Assembly (NCBI GenBank): GCA_963808135.1
Contig: CAWEFA010000040.1
Location: forward strand, 1 to 20,407
Direction: 5' to 3'
DNA length: 20,407 bases
From: CAWEFA01 sp963808135
GTDB lineage: Bacteria; Bacteroidota; Bacteroidia; Bacteroidales; DTGW01
Part shown: positions 7,656-15,339 of the stretch, piece by piece
Numbering within the stretch: the first letter of the stretch is position 1
Layout of the letters: every line of letters begins with the position of its first letter
Program-made: the position numbers and the translations under genes
The notes under the pieces: model-generated
Seen by the model: the letters and a program-made list of their open reading frames with translations, nothing else
Told to the model about the DNA's origin: nothing
Databases searched by the model: none

Positions 7656-7843
7656 GATGTTTTTTATTTAGTACTAAGATGCTTACATTCAAGTTTCTAA
7701 TGCAACTATTCAGTTTATATTTTTCAATTTAAAGATAATTACTTTTTTTCTTCGGGCAACATGCCATTAAAATATTAATAACTCTATGTATTATAATATT
7801 TTAAAGGTAGAGTTATTAACATTTCAACAGCACATAACCATCA

Positions 7844-8668
7844 TCATCTACAGTTTTTCAAAATATAGTTTTCAAAAACCTCTTTTGGTGTTTGCCAATT
7901 CAATACTTTTCGTGGGCGATTGTTAAGCAAATCCTGCACTTGCTGTATCTTTCCTGATGGTATTTCATTGAAGTCTGTTCCTTTTGGAAAGAAATCCCTA
8001 ATCAGCATATTGGTGTTTTCATTGGTGCCTCGTTGCCAAGGACTATACGGACTTGCAAAGAATACTTTGATTTGTGTTTCTTTGGTAAACAATTTATGCT
8101 GGGCCATCTCAAACCCATTATCATGCGTTGTGCTCAAACGCATCTGTTCCGGCAGGGTAAGCATTTTCTCTGCAAATGCCCTGCGTACGGTAGGTGCGCT
8201 CCTGTCTTTTAACTTTACCAATAACGTAGTCCGTGTGGTTCGTTCTACTATGGACCCAATAGCACTTTTACCATCTTTCCCAATGATTAAATCGCTTTCC
8301 CAATGACCTGGAATCAACCGATCCTCTACCTCAGGTGGTCGCTCTGATATATCTATCCTGTCGGGTATCCTGCTTCGAAGTAGACCTCTACTCTCAGGCT
8401 TCCTCCTTTGGCCCTTTTGCTGTCGCAAATAGCTTATCAATTCCTTACGAAGCTCTTTCTTTGCCCATAGGTAGATGTATGTGTAGATGCTTTCGTGTGA
8501 CACGTGATATCGCTTATTATGTTTATAAACTTGTCTTAATCGTTTTGATATCTGTTCAGGTGACCAATGTTGCTTGAGATGAAGTATTATCTTGTATTCA
8601 AGCAAAGGGTCTTTCTGTATCTTGCTCCCTTTGTGTTTTATTTTATTACCCTGAGTAGCATTCAACTG
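7844..8668 (-). pseudogene. IS30 transposase copy 1, C-terminal part
   Basis: Residues from about N59 to the end of the 330-residue IS30 transposase, severed from its start by the nested element. The sequence matches the intact copies at 8831 and 16565, including D182 (HWESDLIIG), D239 (THDNGFEM) and E273 (GTNENTNMLIRDFFPKG). Without its helix-turn-helix it should not act alone. Its missing N-terminus lies at 9870-10040. Confidence 0.9.
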
Positions 8669-9869
8669 CTTACATTCAAGTTTCTAATGCAACTATTCAG
8701 TTTATATTTTTCAATTTAAAGATAATTACTTTTTTTCTTCGGGCAACATGCCATTAAAATATTAATAACTCTATGTATTATAATATTTTAAAGGTAGAGT
8801 TATTAACATTTCAACAGCACATAACCATCATCATCTACAGTTTTTCAAAATATAGTTTTCAAAAACCTCTTTTGGTGTTTGCCAATTCAATACTTTTCGT
8901 GGGCGATTGTTAAGCAAATCCTGCACTTGCTGTATCTTTCCTGATGGTATTTCATTGAAGTCTGTTCCTTTTGGAAAGAAATCCCTAATCAGCATATTGG
9001 TGTTTTCATTGGTGCCTCGTTGCCAAGGACTATACGGACTTGCAAAGAATACTTTGATTTGTGTTTCTTTGGTAAACAATTTATGCTGGGCCATCTCAAA
9101 CCCATTATCATGCGTTGTGCTCAAACGCATCTGTTCCGGCAGGGTAAGCATTTTCTCTGCAAATGCCCTGCGTACGGTAGGTGCGCTCCTGTCTTTTAAC
9201 TTTACCAATAACGTAGTCCGTGTGGTTCGTTCTACTATCGACCCAATAGCACTTTTACCATCTTTCCCAATGATTAAATCGCTTTCCCAATGACCTGGAA
9301 TAAACCGATCCTCTACCTCAGGTGGTCGCTCTGATATATCTATCCTGTCGGGTATCCTGCTTCGAAGTAGACCTCTACTCTCAGGCTTCCTCCTTTGGCC
9401 CTTTTGCTGTCGCAAATAGCTTATCAATTCCTTACGAAGCTCTTTCTTTGCCCATAGGTAGATGTATGTGTAGATGCTTTCGTGTGACACGTGATATCGC
9501 TTATTATGTTTATAAACTTGTCTTAATCGTTTTGATATTTGTTCAGGTGACCAATGTTGCTTGAGATGAAGTATTATCTTGTATTCAAGCAAAGGGTCTT
9601 TCTGTATCTTGCTCCCTTTGTGTTTTATTTTATTACCCTGAGTAGCATTCAACTGAGCTAATTCCGAACGATATATCAAACCGCTATTACGCTCTATTTC
9701 ACGATTTATTGTACTCCTCGGTCGGTTAAGTGTCAGGGCTATTTCTGACCGCTTTTTACCTTGACTTAGTAATAACTCAATTTTTACTCTTTCTTCATAA
9801 CTAATTCTTGTGTATCCATTCATAGTGCAACTTTTTAGAATAAAGTTGCATTAGATATTTGAACTCAAG
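8669..9869 (-). mobile_element. IS30-family insertion sequence, copy 2 (nested in copy 1)
   Basis: Complete 1201-bp element inserted in the transposase gene of copy 1, in the same orientation. It is flanked by the 3-bp duplication CTG (8666-8668 and 9870-9872). Ends are the same as in the other copies. It must be younger than copy 1. Confidence 0.92.
8831..9823 (-). CDS. IS30-family DDE transposase (intact)
   Basis: 330-residue transposase of the IS30 family. Residues about 3-45 form the N-terminal helix-turn-helix (RISYEERVKIELLLSQGKKR, then RPRSTINREIERN); about 85-125 is a second DNA-binding region (WSPEQISKRLR, HVSHESIYTYIY); about 172-325 is the integrase-type catalytic core, with D182, D239 and E273 as the likely DDE triad. 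It differs from the copy at 16565 by F instead of L at residue 173 (VEDRFIPGHW). The whole frame from ATG at 9823 is open, so it may be active. It acts on IS ends CTTACATTCAAG / CTTGAGTTCAA. Confidence 0.93.
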   Translation of the reverse strand: MNGYTRISYEERVKIELLLSQGKKRSEIALTLNRPRSTINREIERNSGLIYRSELAQLNATQGNKIKHKGSKIQKDPLLEYKIILHLKQHWSPEQISKRLRQVYKHNKRYHVSHESIYTYIYLWAKKELRKELISYLRQQKGQRRKPESRGLLRSRIPDRIDISERPPEVEDRFIPGHWESDLIIGKDGKSAIGSIVERTTRTTLLVKLKDRSAPTVRRAFAEKMLTLPEQMRLSTTHDNGFEMAQHKLFTKETQIKVFFASPYSPWQRGTNENTNMLIRDFFPKGTDFNEIPSGKIQQVQDLLNNRPRKVLNWQTPKEVFENYILKNCR

Positions 9870-10040
9870 CTGAGCTAATTCCGAACGATATATCAAACCG
9901 CTATTACGCTCTATTTCACGATTTATTGTACTCCTCGGTCGGTTAAGTGTCAGGGCTATTTCTGACCGCTTTTTACCTTGACTTAGTAATAACTCAATTT
10001 TTACTCTTTCTTCATAACTAATTCTTGTGTATCCATTCAT
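9870..10040 (-). pseudogene. IS30 transposase copy 1, N-terminal part
   Basis: The first 58 residues of the copy 1 transposase, MNGYTRISYEERV to ELAQL, with the helix-turn-helix. At 9869 the frame runs into the end of copy 2 and picks up 21 unrelated residues before a stop. The resulting short protein contains only the DNA-binding part and could in principle still bind IS30 ends. Confidence 0.85.
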
Positions 10041-10256
10041 AGTGCAACTTTTTAGAATAAAGTTGCATTAGATATTTGAACTCAAGATGCATCTTTTAAT
10101 TCCTGACTAACGTTTAACTTAAAAAGTTGTAATTGTTTAATTGACAATACATTGAAATATGTTTCTTATTTGCTTTAGAAATAGCAAAGCTAATAACTTG
10201 ATGTAATCAAATTACAGCTTTTATAAATAAAAATGGCGTAATATTTCATATAAAAA

Positions 10257-10432
10257 ATGCTCTTTGGAAATGTACTATAATATTTTCTAAAATATCCTGA
10301 ACGGGATTCCTTAATAAGGATCGCCACTGAAATTATCACATGCTTTCATAATTATCGAAAGTCTCTACATTTCAACCAGAATTACGCCCGGGCTTTATGC
10401 ACCAATTTAAAAAACGGCCTTTCAAAGAGCAT
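10257..10432. repeat. Possible 176-bp palindromic-ended element in a gene-free stretch
   Basis: The stretch 10087-10497 holds no convincing gene. Within it, 10257-10432 is bounded by a perfect 10-bp inverted repeat ATGCTCTTTG / CAAAGAGCAT. No target duplication is obvious. It might be a small non-autonomous element or only the remains of the 5' region of cassette C4. Confidence 0.3.
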
Positions 10433-10497
10433 CACCACAAATGTATCAAACTTTCGTTAGCTTGAGAAATTAACGAATTTTTTTCGTGTGGGGAATT

Positions 10498-10632
10498 ACG
10501 CCCAACGTTCGAGTGTATAAACCGTAAGGGTTTCGAAGCCACATCTGCATCCAGTTACACCAAAATTAAATATAATTTCCGACCTTCGCAAACCACTTCA
10601 ACCCTTATGGATTATACACTGTGTTGCACGCA
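10498..10632 (-). repeat. attC-like recombination site E (end of cassette C5)
   Basis: Minus-strand site from R'' TGCGTGCAAC to R' GTTGGGCGTA. The inner arms are AGTGTATAATCCATAAGGGT and, as reverse complement, AGTGTATAAACCGTAAGGGT, with two mismatches; spacers next to the core differ in length (2 versus 4-5 bases). R' pairs with R'' of site D over 10 bases. Its R'' ends 3 bp from the stop of the PIN-domain gene. Confidence 0.82.
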
Positions 10633-10635
10633 GTT

Positions 10636-11103
10636 TTATTTCTTTTTTGATTTGCTTTTTAATTCTTTTTGCAGATACAATTTATAAATTTTTTCTGTCG
10701 AAATAATCTTTGTATATTCTTTCATTTCAAGACCTTCATAAAGCTTTTTGTCTCCAGTCCATAATCTAGCATTTAAATGATTTGTCAACGCAACAAATAA
10801 TGCATCATTATTATCAATATTAGAAACAATCTTTATGGCTTTTGTCAGATCATTGTTTGAGATTATGACATCATCAATGAATCTAATTTTATTAGAAATA
10901 ATCTCAAAAATTTCATTAAAGTTTAACTCTGAATATCCAGTGGTTTTAAGTATTTTTAATTTATGTTTTATTATCTCATGTTTGAGAAGTCCTACAGAGT
11001 AATAATCAAAATACTCCGAACCATTAATTAATATTTGTCCAATCCTGCTTTGAGTATTGAGAATTGCGCTAAATACAATATTAGTATCTACGACAATCTT
11101 CAT
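10636..11103 (-). CDS. PIN-domain toxin of a type II toxin-antitoxin module (cassette C5)
   Basis: 155-residue predicted ribonuclease toxin. The PIN fold is shown by the conserved acidic residues: D6 (KIVVDTNIVFSAIL), E43 (LLKHEIIKHK), D97 and D100 (NIDNNDALFVALT) and D118 (RLWTGDKKLYEGL). These bind the metal ions that cut RNA in this family. It is most like the PIN_2/PIN_3 toxin group rather than classical short VapC, with a lysine-rich tail after residue 145. The start ATG follows directly on the stop of the preceding antitoxin gene, which implies coupled translation. The pair fills one cassette (10506-11372). Confidence 0.88.
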   Translation of the reverse strand: MKIVVDTNIVFSAILNTQSRIGQILINGSEYFDYYSVGLLKHEIIKHKLKILKTTGYSELNFNEIFEIISNKIRFIDDVIISNNDLTKAIKIVSNIDNNDALFVALTNHLNARLWTGDKKLYEGLEMKEYTKIISTEKIYKLYLQKELKSKSKKK

Positions 11104-11307
11104 TTACAAATTTCTTTGCTTTTTTACCTTAGTCCAAATAGTTTTATTAACTTCTTTTGCAAGTTCATTAACATCTGATTGCTTAGCCTTTGACTTAGAT
11201 GTTAATTCCTTGTATCTAAGATAATCAATCATATCCTGCAACTCGGTCAAATCGACTGAAGATGGTAATCTTACAAGTATCTCTTTATCTTTTCGCTCAA
11301 GAATCAT
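11104..11307 (-). CDS. Antitoxin partner of the PIN-domain toxin (cassette C5)
   Basis: Small charged protein, 67 residues if started at ATG 11307 (MILERKDKEILVRLP); a TTG five codons upstream (11322) is also open. It ends with a helical lysine-rich tail (KQSDVNELAKEVNKTIWTKV), the part that in such antitoxins normally wraps the toxin; a short beta segment and helix (EILVRLPSSVDLTELQDMID) precede it. The family was not firmly recognised; the antitoxin call rests on size and on being immediately upstream of the toxin with no gap. The ATG is preferred because the TTG overlaps a likely promoter box at 11320-11327. Confidence 0.72.
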   Translation of the reverse strand: MILERKDKEILVRLPSSVDLTELQDMIDYLRYKELTSKSKAKQSDVNELAKEVNKTIWTKVKKQRNL

Positions 11308-11319
11308 ATCTTTTTTTGT

Positions 11320-11327
11320 CAAATATA
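11320..11327 (-). promoter_or_regulatory. Possible Bacteroidota -7 promoter box for the C5 toxin-antitoxin operon
   Basis: The minus strand reads TATATTTG, matching the TAnnTTTG consensus, about 12 bp before the ATG at 11307. A clear -33 TTTG at the right spacing was not found. It would give the cassette its own promoter. Confidence 0.35.
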
Positions 11328-11363
11328 CAAAATTAAACTCAGCTTGAAAATGGTGCCCAAAAT

Positions 11364-11406
11364 TGCGTGCAACGTTCGAGGCTATGAAACGTAGGGGAGA
11401 ACGTGG
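11364..11406 (-). repeat. Truncated attC-like site, R' half only (end of cassette C6)
   Basis: On the minus strand it ends in the arm ACGTTTCATAGCCTCGAAC and R' GTTGCACGCA. The R' is the reverse complement of R'' of site E over 10 bases, which fixes the right edge of cassette C5. The other half of the palindrome is missing: at 11407 the ISAon1-like element begins, and beyond it lies the cut 3' end of the permease gene, not the rest of the site. Confidence 0.75.
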
Positions 11407-11464
11407 GGATCAAGAGGAAAAGTTGGGGGAATAAAAAAATCTAATTTCTTTGCAATAAAAATAC

Positions 11465-11839
11465 ATGCAACAGAAAGAAGGATTAGATATAGCACAATTC
11501 GTATTGCCAGATGGCCTACTGGAATACTTTAACATCAACGATATAAAGCAATCTCAAAAAGAGCTTTATATTTATTTAGAAGAAAAGAATGATACTCCGC
11601 AGGAGTATAAAAGCGATAAGTTAACTTCCAAAGGCTTTTTCGAGGAAATCAAAGTACAAGATTTTCCAATCCGTGGAAAGGGAGTCTACTTATTAATCAA
11701 ACGTAGGAAGTGGCTTAACGAAGATACAGGGGCTATAGTTAGCCGTAACTGGGAACTTGTGGCAAAAGGAACGCGAATGACAAAAGAATTTGCGGCTTTT
11801 TTAAAAGTTATTTCTCGATACCAAGCCAGTAAGTTGTAA
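11465..11839 (+). CDS. ISAon1-family transposase N-terminal region protein
   Basis: 124-residue protein from ATG 11465. It matches the N-terminal ORF typical of ISAon1-type elements of Bacteroidota: an acidic start (IAQFVLPDGLLEYFNI), a beta-rich middle (GFFEEIKVQDFPIRGKGVYL) and the segment RRKWLNEDTGAIVSRNWELV, ending near a helix (MTKEFAAFLKVISRYQ). It probably binds the element ends. The next frame contains the family continuation PVSCKSVGEYFGVDG right where this frame ends, so the two parts may be joined by a frameshift near 11825-11835. Confidence 0.75.
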   Translation: MQQKEGLDIAQFVLPDGLLEYFNINDIKQSQKELYIYLEEKNDTPQEYKSDKLTSKGFFEEIKVQDFPIRGKGVYLLIKRRKWLNEDTGAIVSRNWELVAKGTRMTKEFAAFLKVISRYQASKL

Positions 11840-11876
11840 AAGCGTAGGGGAATACTTTGGTGTTGATGGCGTTCAA

Positions 11877-12797
11877 TTGGAAGAACAATACCGGGATTAT
11901 ATAAGCGATTTTCACACATGGGAACAATTATCACATGCCAATGAATGGATATTATTTGAAGACAATATAGGCCCTTTCTTAAGTATAGATGAAACAGCGC
12001 TTTCTCAAGGCGAACTATACACAGTAATAACCAACAAAGAAGGCAAAGGTCGAAAAGGCACACTGGTGGCCATGATTAAAGGGACCAATAGCGACACGAT
12101 AAGGTCAATCTTAGAAAAAATACCTGCGCCCAAAAGGAACAAAGTACAGGAAGTTACACTGGACATGGCAGCAAACATGGAGAAGATAGCCCGCTTTAGT
12201 TTTCCTAAAGCAAGTTTGGTTACCGATAGGTTCCATGTGCAAAAACTGGCTTATGAAGCAGTACAGGAGATACGCATACAATATCGTTGGCAAGCTATCG
12301 AACAAGAGAATAAAGAGATTGAACTCAGTAAAGAAACCGGCCAAAAGTATATTCCTGAGATACTCGAAAATGGCGACACCTTAAAGAAGCTTTTAGCCCG
12401 AAGCCGGTATTTGCTTTTTAAACCCAAAGCTTCTTGGACGCCCTCTCAAATATATCGTGCAGAACTACTATTCGCCAGATATCCACTGTTAGAAAAAGCC
12501 TATGGTTTGGCAATGCAATTAGGTACAATTTACAGTAAAACCAAGGATAAAGGAGTAGCTTTTTCTAAACTTGCTTTGTGGTATGAGAATGTGGAAAAAT
12601 CGGGCTTTAAATCTTTCAATACCATTGCCCGATCTATAGAAGCCCATTACTTAACAATCCTCAATTACTTTAATAATCGAAGCACTAATGCTTCTGCCGA
12701 ATCATTCAATGCTAAGATTAAAGCATTCCGATCTGCTTTTAGAGGTGTGAGAAATGTAAGTTTCTTCTTGTTTAGATTGGCTAACATTTATGCTTAA
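11877..12797 (+). CDS. ISAon1/ISL3-type DDE transposase, catalytic part
   Basis: About 306 residues with the ISL3-type catalytic domain (DDE_Tnp_ISL3). Likely catalytic residues are D38 (LSIDETALSQGELY), D96 (EVTLDMAANMEKI; also D117 in LVTDRFHVQKL) and a Glu in NASAESFNAKIKAFRSAFRG. No ATG is near the start; the given start is a TTG, and the frame is open upstream to about 11825 (encoding KPVSCKSVGEYFG), overlapping the end of the previous ORF in another phase. The native product is therefore either a frameshift fusion with the N-terminal ORF or starts at a non-ATG codon. Confidence 0.8.
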   Translation: MEEQYRDYISDFHTWEQLSHANEWILFEDNIGPFLSIDETALSQGELYTVITNKEGKGRKGTLVAMIKGTNSDTIRSILEKIPAPKRNKVQEVTLDMAANMEKIARFSFPKASLVTDRFHVQKLAYEAVQEIRIQYRWQAIEQENKEIELSKETGQKYIPEILENGDTLKKLLARSRYLLFKPKASWTPSQIYRAELLFARYPLLEKAYGLAMQLGTIYSKTKDKGVAFSKLALWYENVEKSGFKSFNTIARSIEAHYLTILNYFNNRSTNASAESFNAKIKAFRSAFRGVRNVSFFLFRLANIYA

Positions 12798-12798
12798 T

Positions 12799-13782
12799 TT
12801 ATTCCCCCCCCAACTTTTCCTCTTGATCCAAAATATATCCTTCGGCAGCTATCCATTTTAAATTGACCATACTTTGCAAAAGATGTGTAGCTAAAATAAA
12901 GATCGCTCCAGTAAAAATAATAGAAAATAAACTTGCAAAAACTAAAATAGAACTCTTATCTGCTTTCCTGATTTCACCGGCAAAGAAAGTTGGAATATAG
13001 TAGCCATAAAAAATCCAAAAGCCCATTATTAACCCTGCCAAAGTCATTGTTGTTGTGTTAGTAGAATAATTCATTCCTGCTTTTGTAGCAAGTTCAATCC
13101 TCTTGTCAAATGAGCCATAATCACTTGTTGAACTCATAAAATGATTCCAAGCATTCTGAAAATAAATACTAGAATGACCTGAAAGTGAAAAGAAGATTAT
13201 TAGCCAAGCAATAAATATTAATCCAAAACCAACAGACATAAAAATTATTATTGATTTATTTGATAAAGTCATTAGCCATAAAGTAAATAAAACACAAATT
13301 GTTCCGATAAGGAATGAAACCACAGGACTTGCACACCAAATTGCCCATTCTGAATATTTGGGATTTTGAAATATTATTGACATTGGTTGAAGTAAAGCAG
13401 GAATAGCACTTTTCGGAATAAAGGCTATTAAACCACCAACTACTATACCACTAAAAAAAACCAAAGTCCAGCTTGAAATAAATGCAAGTACTGGGCTAAC
13501 AACTCTGCTACCAATTACATAGTCAGCACCTGAACGGGGCATAGCTATTCCAATTCCAGCAAATGTGAAACCATGAATGGAGGACATTACCATTGCAATT
13601 AATAAAAGTCCAATTATACTTGCACCAGGCCATACAGAAGCCACCCACGAAAAAGGAATAAATCCAGATGATGATAAACTAATACAGTGTACACCAAAAA
13701 TAAATGCTCCCCAAAAGCCAATTGATTTTACAAGCCCTGATGCTGGCCTATCAATTTGTTGAATTTTGTTTGAGTTTTCCAT
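12799..13782 (-). pseudogene. APC-superfamily amino-acid permease, 3' end deleted (cassette C6)
   Basis: The first ~318 residues of a transporter of the amino acid-polyamine-organocation type. The N-terminus (RPASGLVKSIGFWGAFIFGV, SSSGFIPFSWVASVWPGASI) and GIGIAMPRSGADYVIGSRVVSPVLAF match the conserved first helices and the substrate-site glycine-rich region of the family; about 7-8 membrane helices follow. The native sequence ends at EGYIL; the last nine residues (DQEEKLGGE) are read from the ISAon1-like element. Full-length members have about 12 helices and 450-550 residues, so a third or more is missing and transport function is unlikely. Start ATG 13782. The substrate cannot be told. Confidence 0.85.
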
Positions 13783-13821
13783 ATTTAATTTGATTTATTA
13801 ATTAAAGTTAAAGGTAACGGT

Positions 13822-13900
13822 GCGTTGGGAAAAATGCAAATGTGCTGCACCCAAAAATTAAAAAAAATATTTGTGCAGCTCTTTTGCATTTTGTGAAGCG
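13822..13900. repeat. Imperfect inverted repeat upstream of the permease gene
   Basis: Arms at 13822-13850 and 13873-13900 pair as AAAATGCAAATGTGCTGCAC with GTGCAGCTCTTTTGCATTTT, extended by GCGTT and a weakly matching outer part, around an AT-rich loop. It could form a hairpin in the 5' untranslated region of the permease mRNA or be a degenerate relative of the attC-like sites (it is bordered by GGTAACGG), but the core AAC/GTT pair is not conserved on both sides. Confidence 0.4.
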
Positions 13901-13906
13901 ATAGCC

Positions 13907-13929
13907 AAAACGGCTTTGCCGATTTTTTT
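13907..13929 (+). terminator. Possible short intrinsic terminator
   Basis: AAAACGGC-TTT-GCCGATTTTTTT: a 4-bp GC stem followed by seven T on the plus strand, and by four T on the minus strand, so it might act in both directions. On the minus strand it would attenuate read-through from IS30 copy 3 into the permease. The stem is short. Confidence 0.35.
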
Positions 13930-13960
13930 CGTCTGAGTACTTAGTCAAGTTTAATGTCTG

Positions 13961-15162
13961 CTTACATTCAAGTTTCTAATGCAACTATTCAGTTTATATT
14001 TTTCAATTTAAAGATAATTACTTTTTTTCTTCGGGCAACATGCCATTGAAATATTAATAACTCTATGTATTATAATATTTTAAAGGTAGAGTTATTAACA
14101 TTTCAACAGCACATAACCATCATCATCTACAGTTTTTCAAAATATAGTTTTCAAAAACCTCTTTTGGTGTTTGCCAATTCAATACTTTTCGTGGGCGATT
14201 GTTAAGCAAATCCTGCACTTGCTGTATCTTTCCTGATGGTATTTCATTGAAGTCTGTTCCTTTTGGAAAGAAATCCCTAATCAGCATATTGGTGTTTTCA
14301 TTGGTGCCTCGTTGCCAAGGACTATACGGACTTGCAAAGAATACTTTGATTTGTGTTTCTTTGGTAAACAATTTATGCTGGGCCATCTCAAACCCATTAT
14401 CATGCGTTGTGCTCAAACGCATCTGTTCCGGCAGGGTAAGCATTTTCTCTGCAAATGCCCTGCGTACGGTAGGTGCGCTCCTGTCTTTTAACTTTACCAA
14501 TAACGTAGTCCGTGTGGTTCGTTCTACTATGGACCCAATAGCACTTTTACCATCTTTCCCAATGATTAAATCGCTTTCCCAATGACCTGGAATCAACCGA
14601 TCCTCTACCTCAGGTGGTCGCTCTGATATATCTATCCTGTCGGGTATCCTGCTTCGAAGTAGACCTCTACTCTCAGGCTTCCTCCTTTGGCCCTTTTGCT
14701 GTCGCAAATAGCTTATCAATTCCTTACGAAGCTCTTTCTTTGCCCATAGGTAGATGTATGTGTAGATGCTTTCGTGTAACACGTGATATCGCTTATTATG
14801 TTTATAAACTTGTCTTAATCGTTTTGATATTCTGTTCAGGTGACCAATGTTGCTTGAGATGAAGTATTATCTTGTATTCAAGCAAAGGGTCTTTCTGTAT
14901 CTTGCTCCCTTTGTGTTTTATTTTATTACCCTGAGTAGCATTCAACTGAGCTAATTCCGAACGATATATCGAACCGCTATTACGCTCTATTTCACGATTT
15001 ATTGTACTCCTCGGTCGGTTAAGTGTCAGGGCTATTTCTGACCGCTTTTTACCTTGACTTAGTAATAACTCAATTTTTACTCTTTCTTCATAACTAATTC
15101 TTGTGTATCCATTCATAGTGCAACTTTTTAGAATAAAGTTGCATTAGATATTTGAACTCAAG
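13961..15162 (-). mobile_element. IS30-family insertion sequence, copy 3
   Basis: 1202-bp element, one base longer than the others because of a T insertion at about 14831. It is flanked by the 3-bp duplication CTG (13958-13960 and 15163-15165). It lies between the start of cassette C6 (site F) and the permease gene, in the same orientation as the gene. Confidence 0.92.
14123..15116 (-). pseudogene. IS30 transposase copy 3, frameshifted
   Basis: Same protein as at 16565 but broken after residue 95 (HLKQHWSPEQ): the plus strand reads GATATTCTGTTCAG where intact copies have GATATCTGTTCAG. Further changes are G to S at residue 48 to 49 (ERNSGSIYR for ERNSGLIYR, i.e. L49S) and S113L (VLHES for VSHES). 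The DDE core is still encoded in the second part (14782-14123) but lacks the DNA-binding region. Confidence 0.9.
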
Positions 15163-15179
15163 CTGCATTTTTCAGGGTT

Positions 15180-15314
15180 GCTGGTAACGCTTGCGGCTAT
15201 GTTTCGTAAGGGATTGCGAAATGAGTCTTTATCCCCTGACACAAAACTTGCCAACGGGAACTGAGCTTGCAAAACCTCTGAAACCCTTATGAAATATGAG
15301 CCGATGTTAGTTGC
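15180..15314 (-). repeat. attC-like recombination site F (end of cassette C7)
   Basis: Minus-strand site from R'' GCAACTAAC to R' GTTACCAGC. Inner arms CGGCTCATATTTCATAAGGG and, as reverse complement, CGGCTATGTTTCGTAAGGG pair with only two mismatches and one extrahelical C. Its R'' is the reverse complement of R' of site G (GTTAGTTGC), so cassette C7 runs from 17627 to 15188. The partner R'' for its R' would be in the deleted part of cassette C6. Confidence 0.82.
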
Positions 15315-15339
15315 TGGCGGAATTTAATAATCATTTTAA

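Larger units (their letters stand above)
7682..10086 (-). mobile_element. IS30-family insertion sequence, copy 1, interrupted by copy 2
   Basis: The parts 7682-8668 and 9873-10086 add up to 1201 bp, the exact length of the uninterrupted copies. The ends read inward are CTTACATTCAAG and CTTGAGTTCAA, both leading to CTAATGCAACT. A 3-bp target duplication ATG flanks it (7679-7681 and 10087-10089). It lies between the start of cassette C4 and its gene. A younger IS30 copy sits in its transposase gene. Confidence 0.9.
11407..12829 (+). mobile_element. ISAon1-like (ISL3-related) insertion sequence
   Basis: Element of 1423 bp with near-perfect terminal inverted repeats: GGATCAAGAGGAAAAGTTGG at the left and the same sequence read inward from 12829, differing only in the length of the following G run (6 versus 8 Gs in total). 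Two plus-strand frames encode the transposase. No target duplication is seen: flanks are ACGTGG at the left and AAAATA at the right. The flanks belong to different parts of cassette C6 (half an attC and a truncated permease), so a deletion next to the element is inferred. Confidence 0.85.

Noticed and set aside
7920..8577. Plus-strand ORFs inside the IS30 copies, repeated at 8907, 14199 and 16641
   Set aside because: Each is the reverse strand of the transposase gene and recurs only because the IS recurs.
11686..12063. Minus-strand ORF within the ISAon1-like element, and another at 12111-12344
   Set aside because: Antisense shadows of the transposase frames with no family resemblance.
4974..15314. 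Simple Rho-independent terminators as an explanation for the gene-end palindromes
   Set aside because: The stems span more than 100 bp with conserved cores at both outer ends, lack a consistent T run, and pair across cassettes; they may still stop transcription as a side effect.
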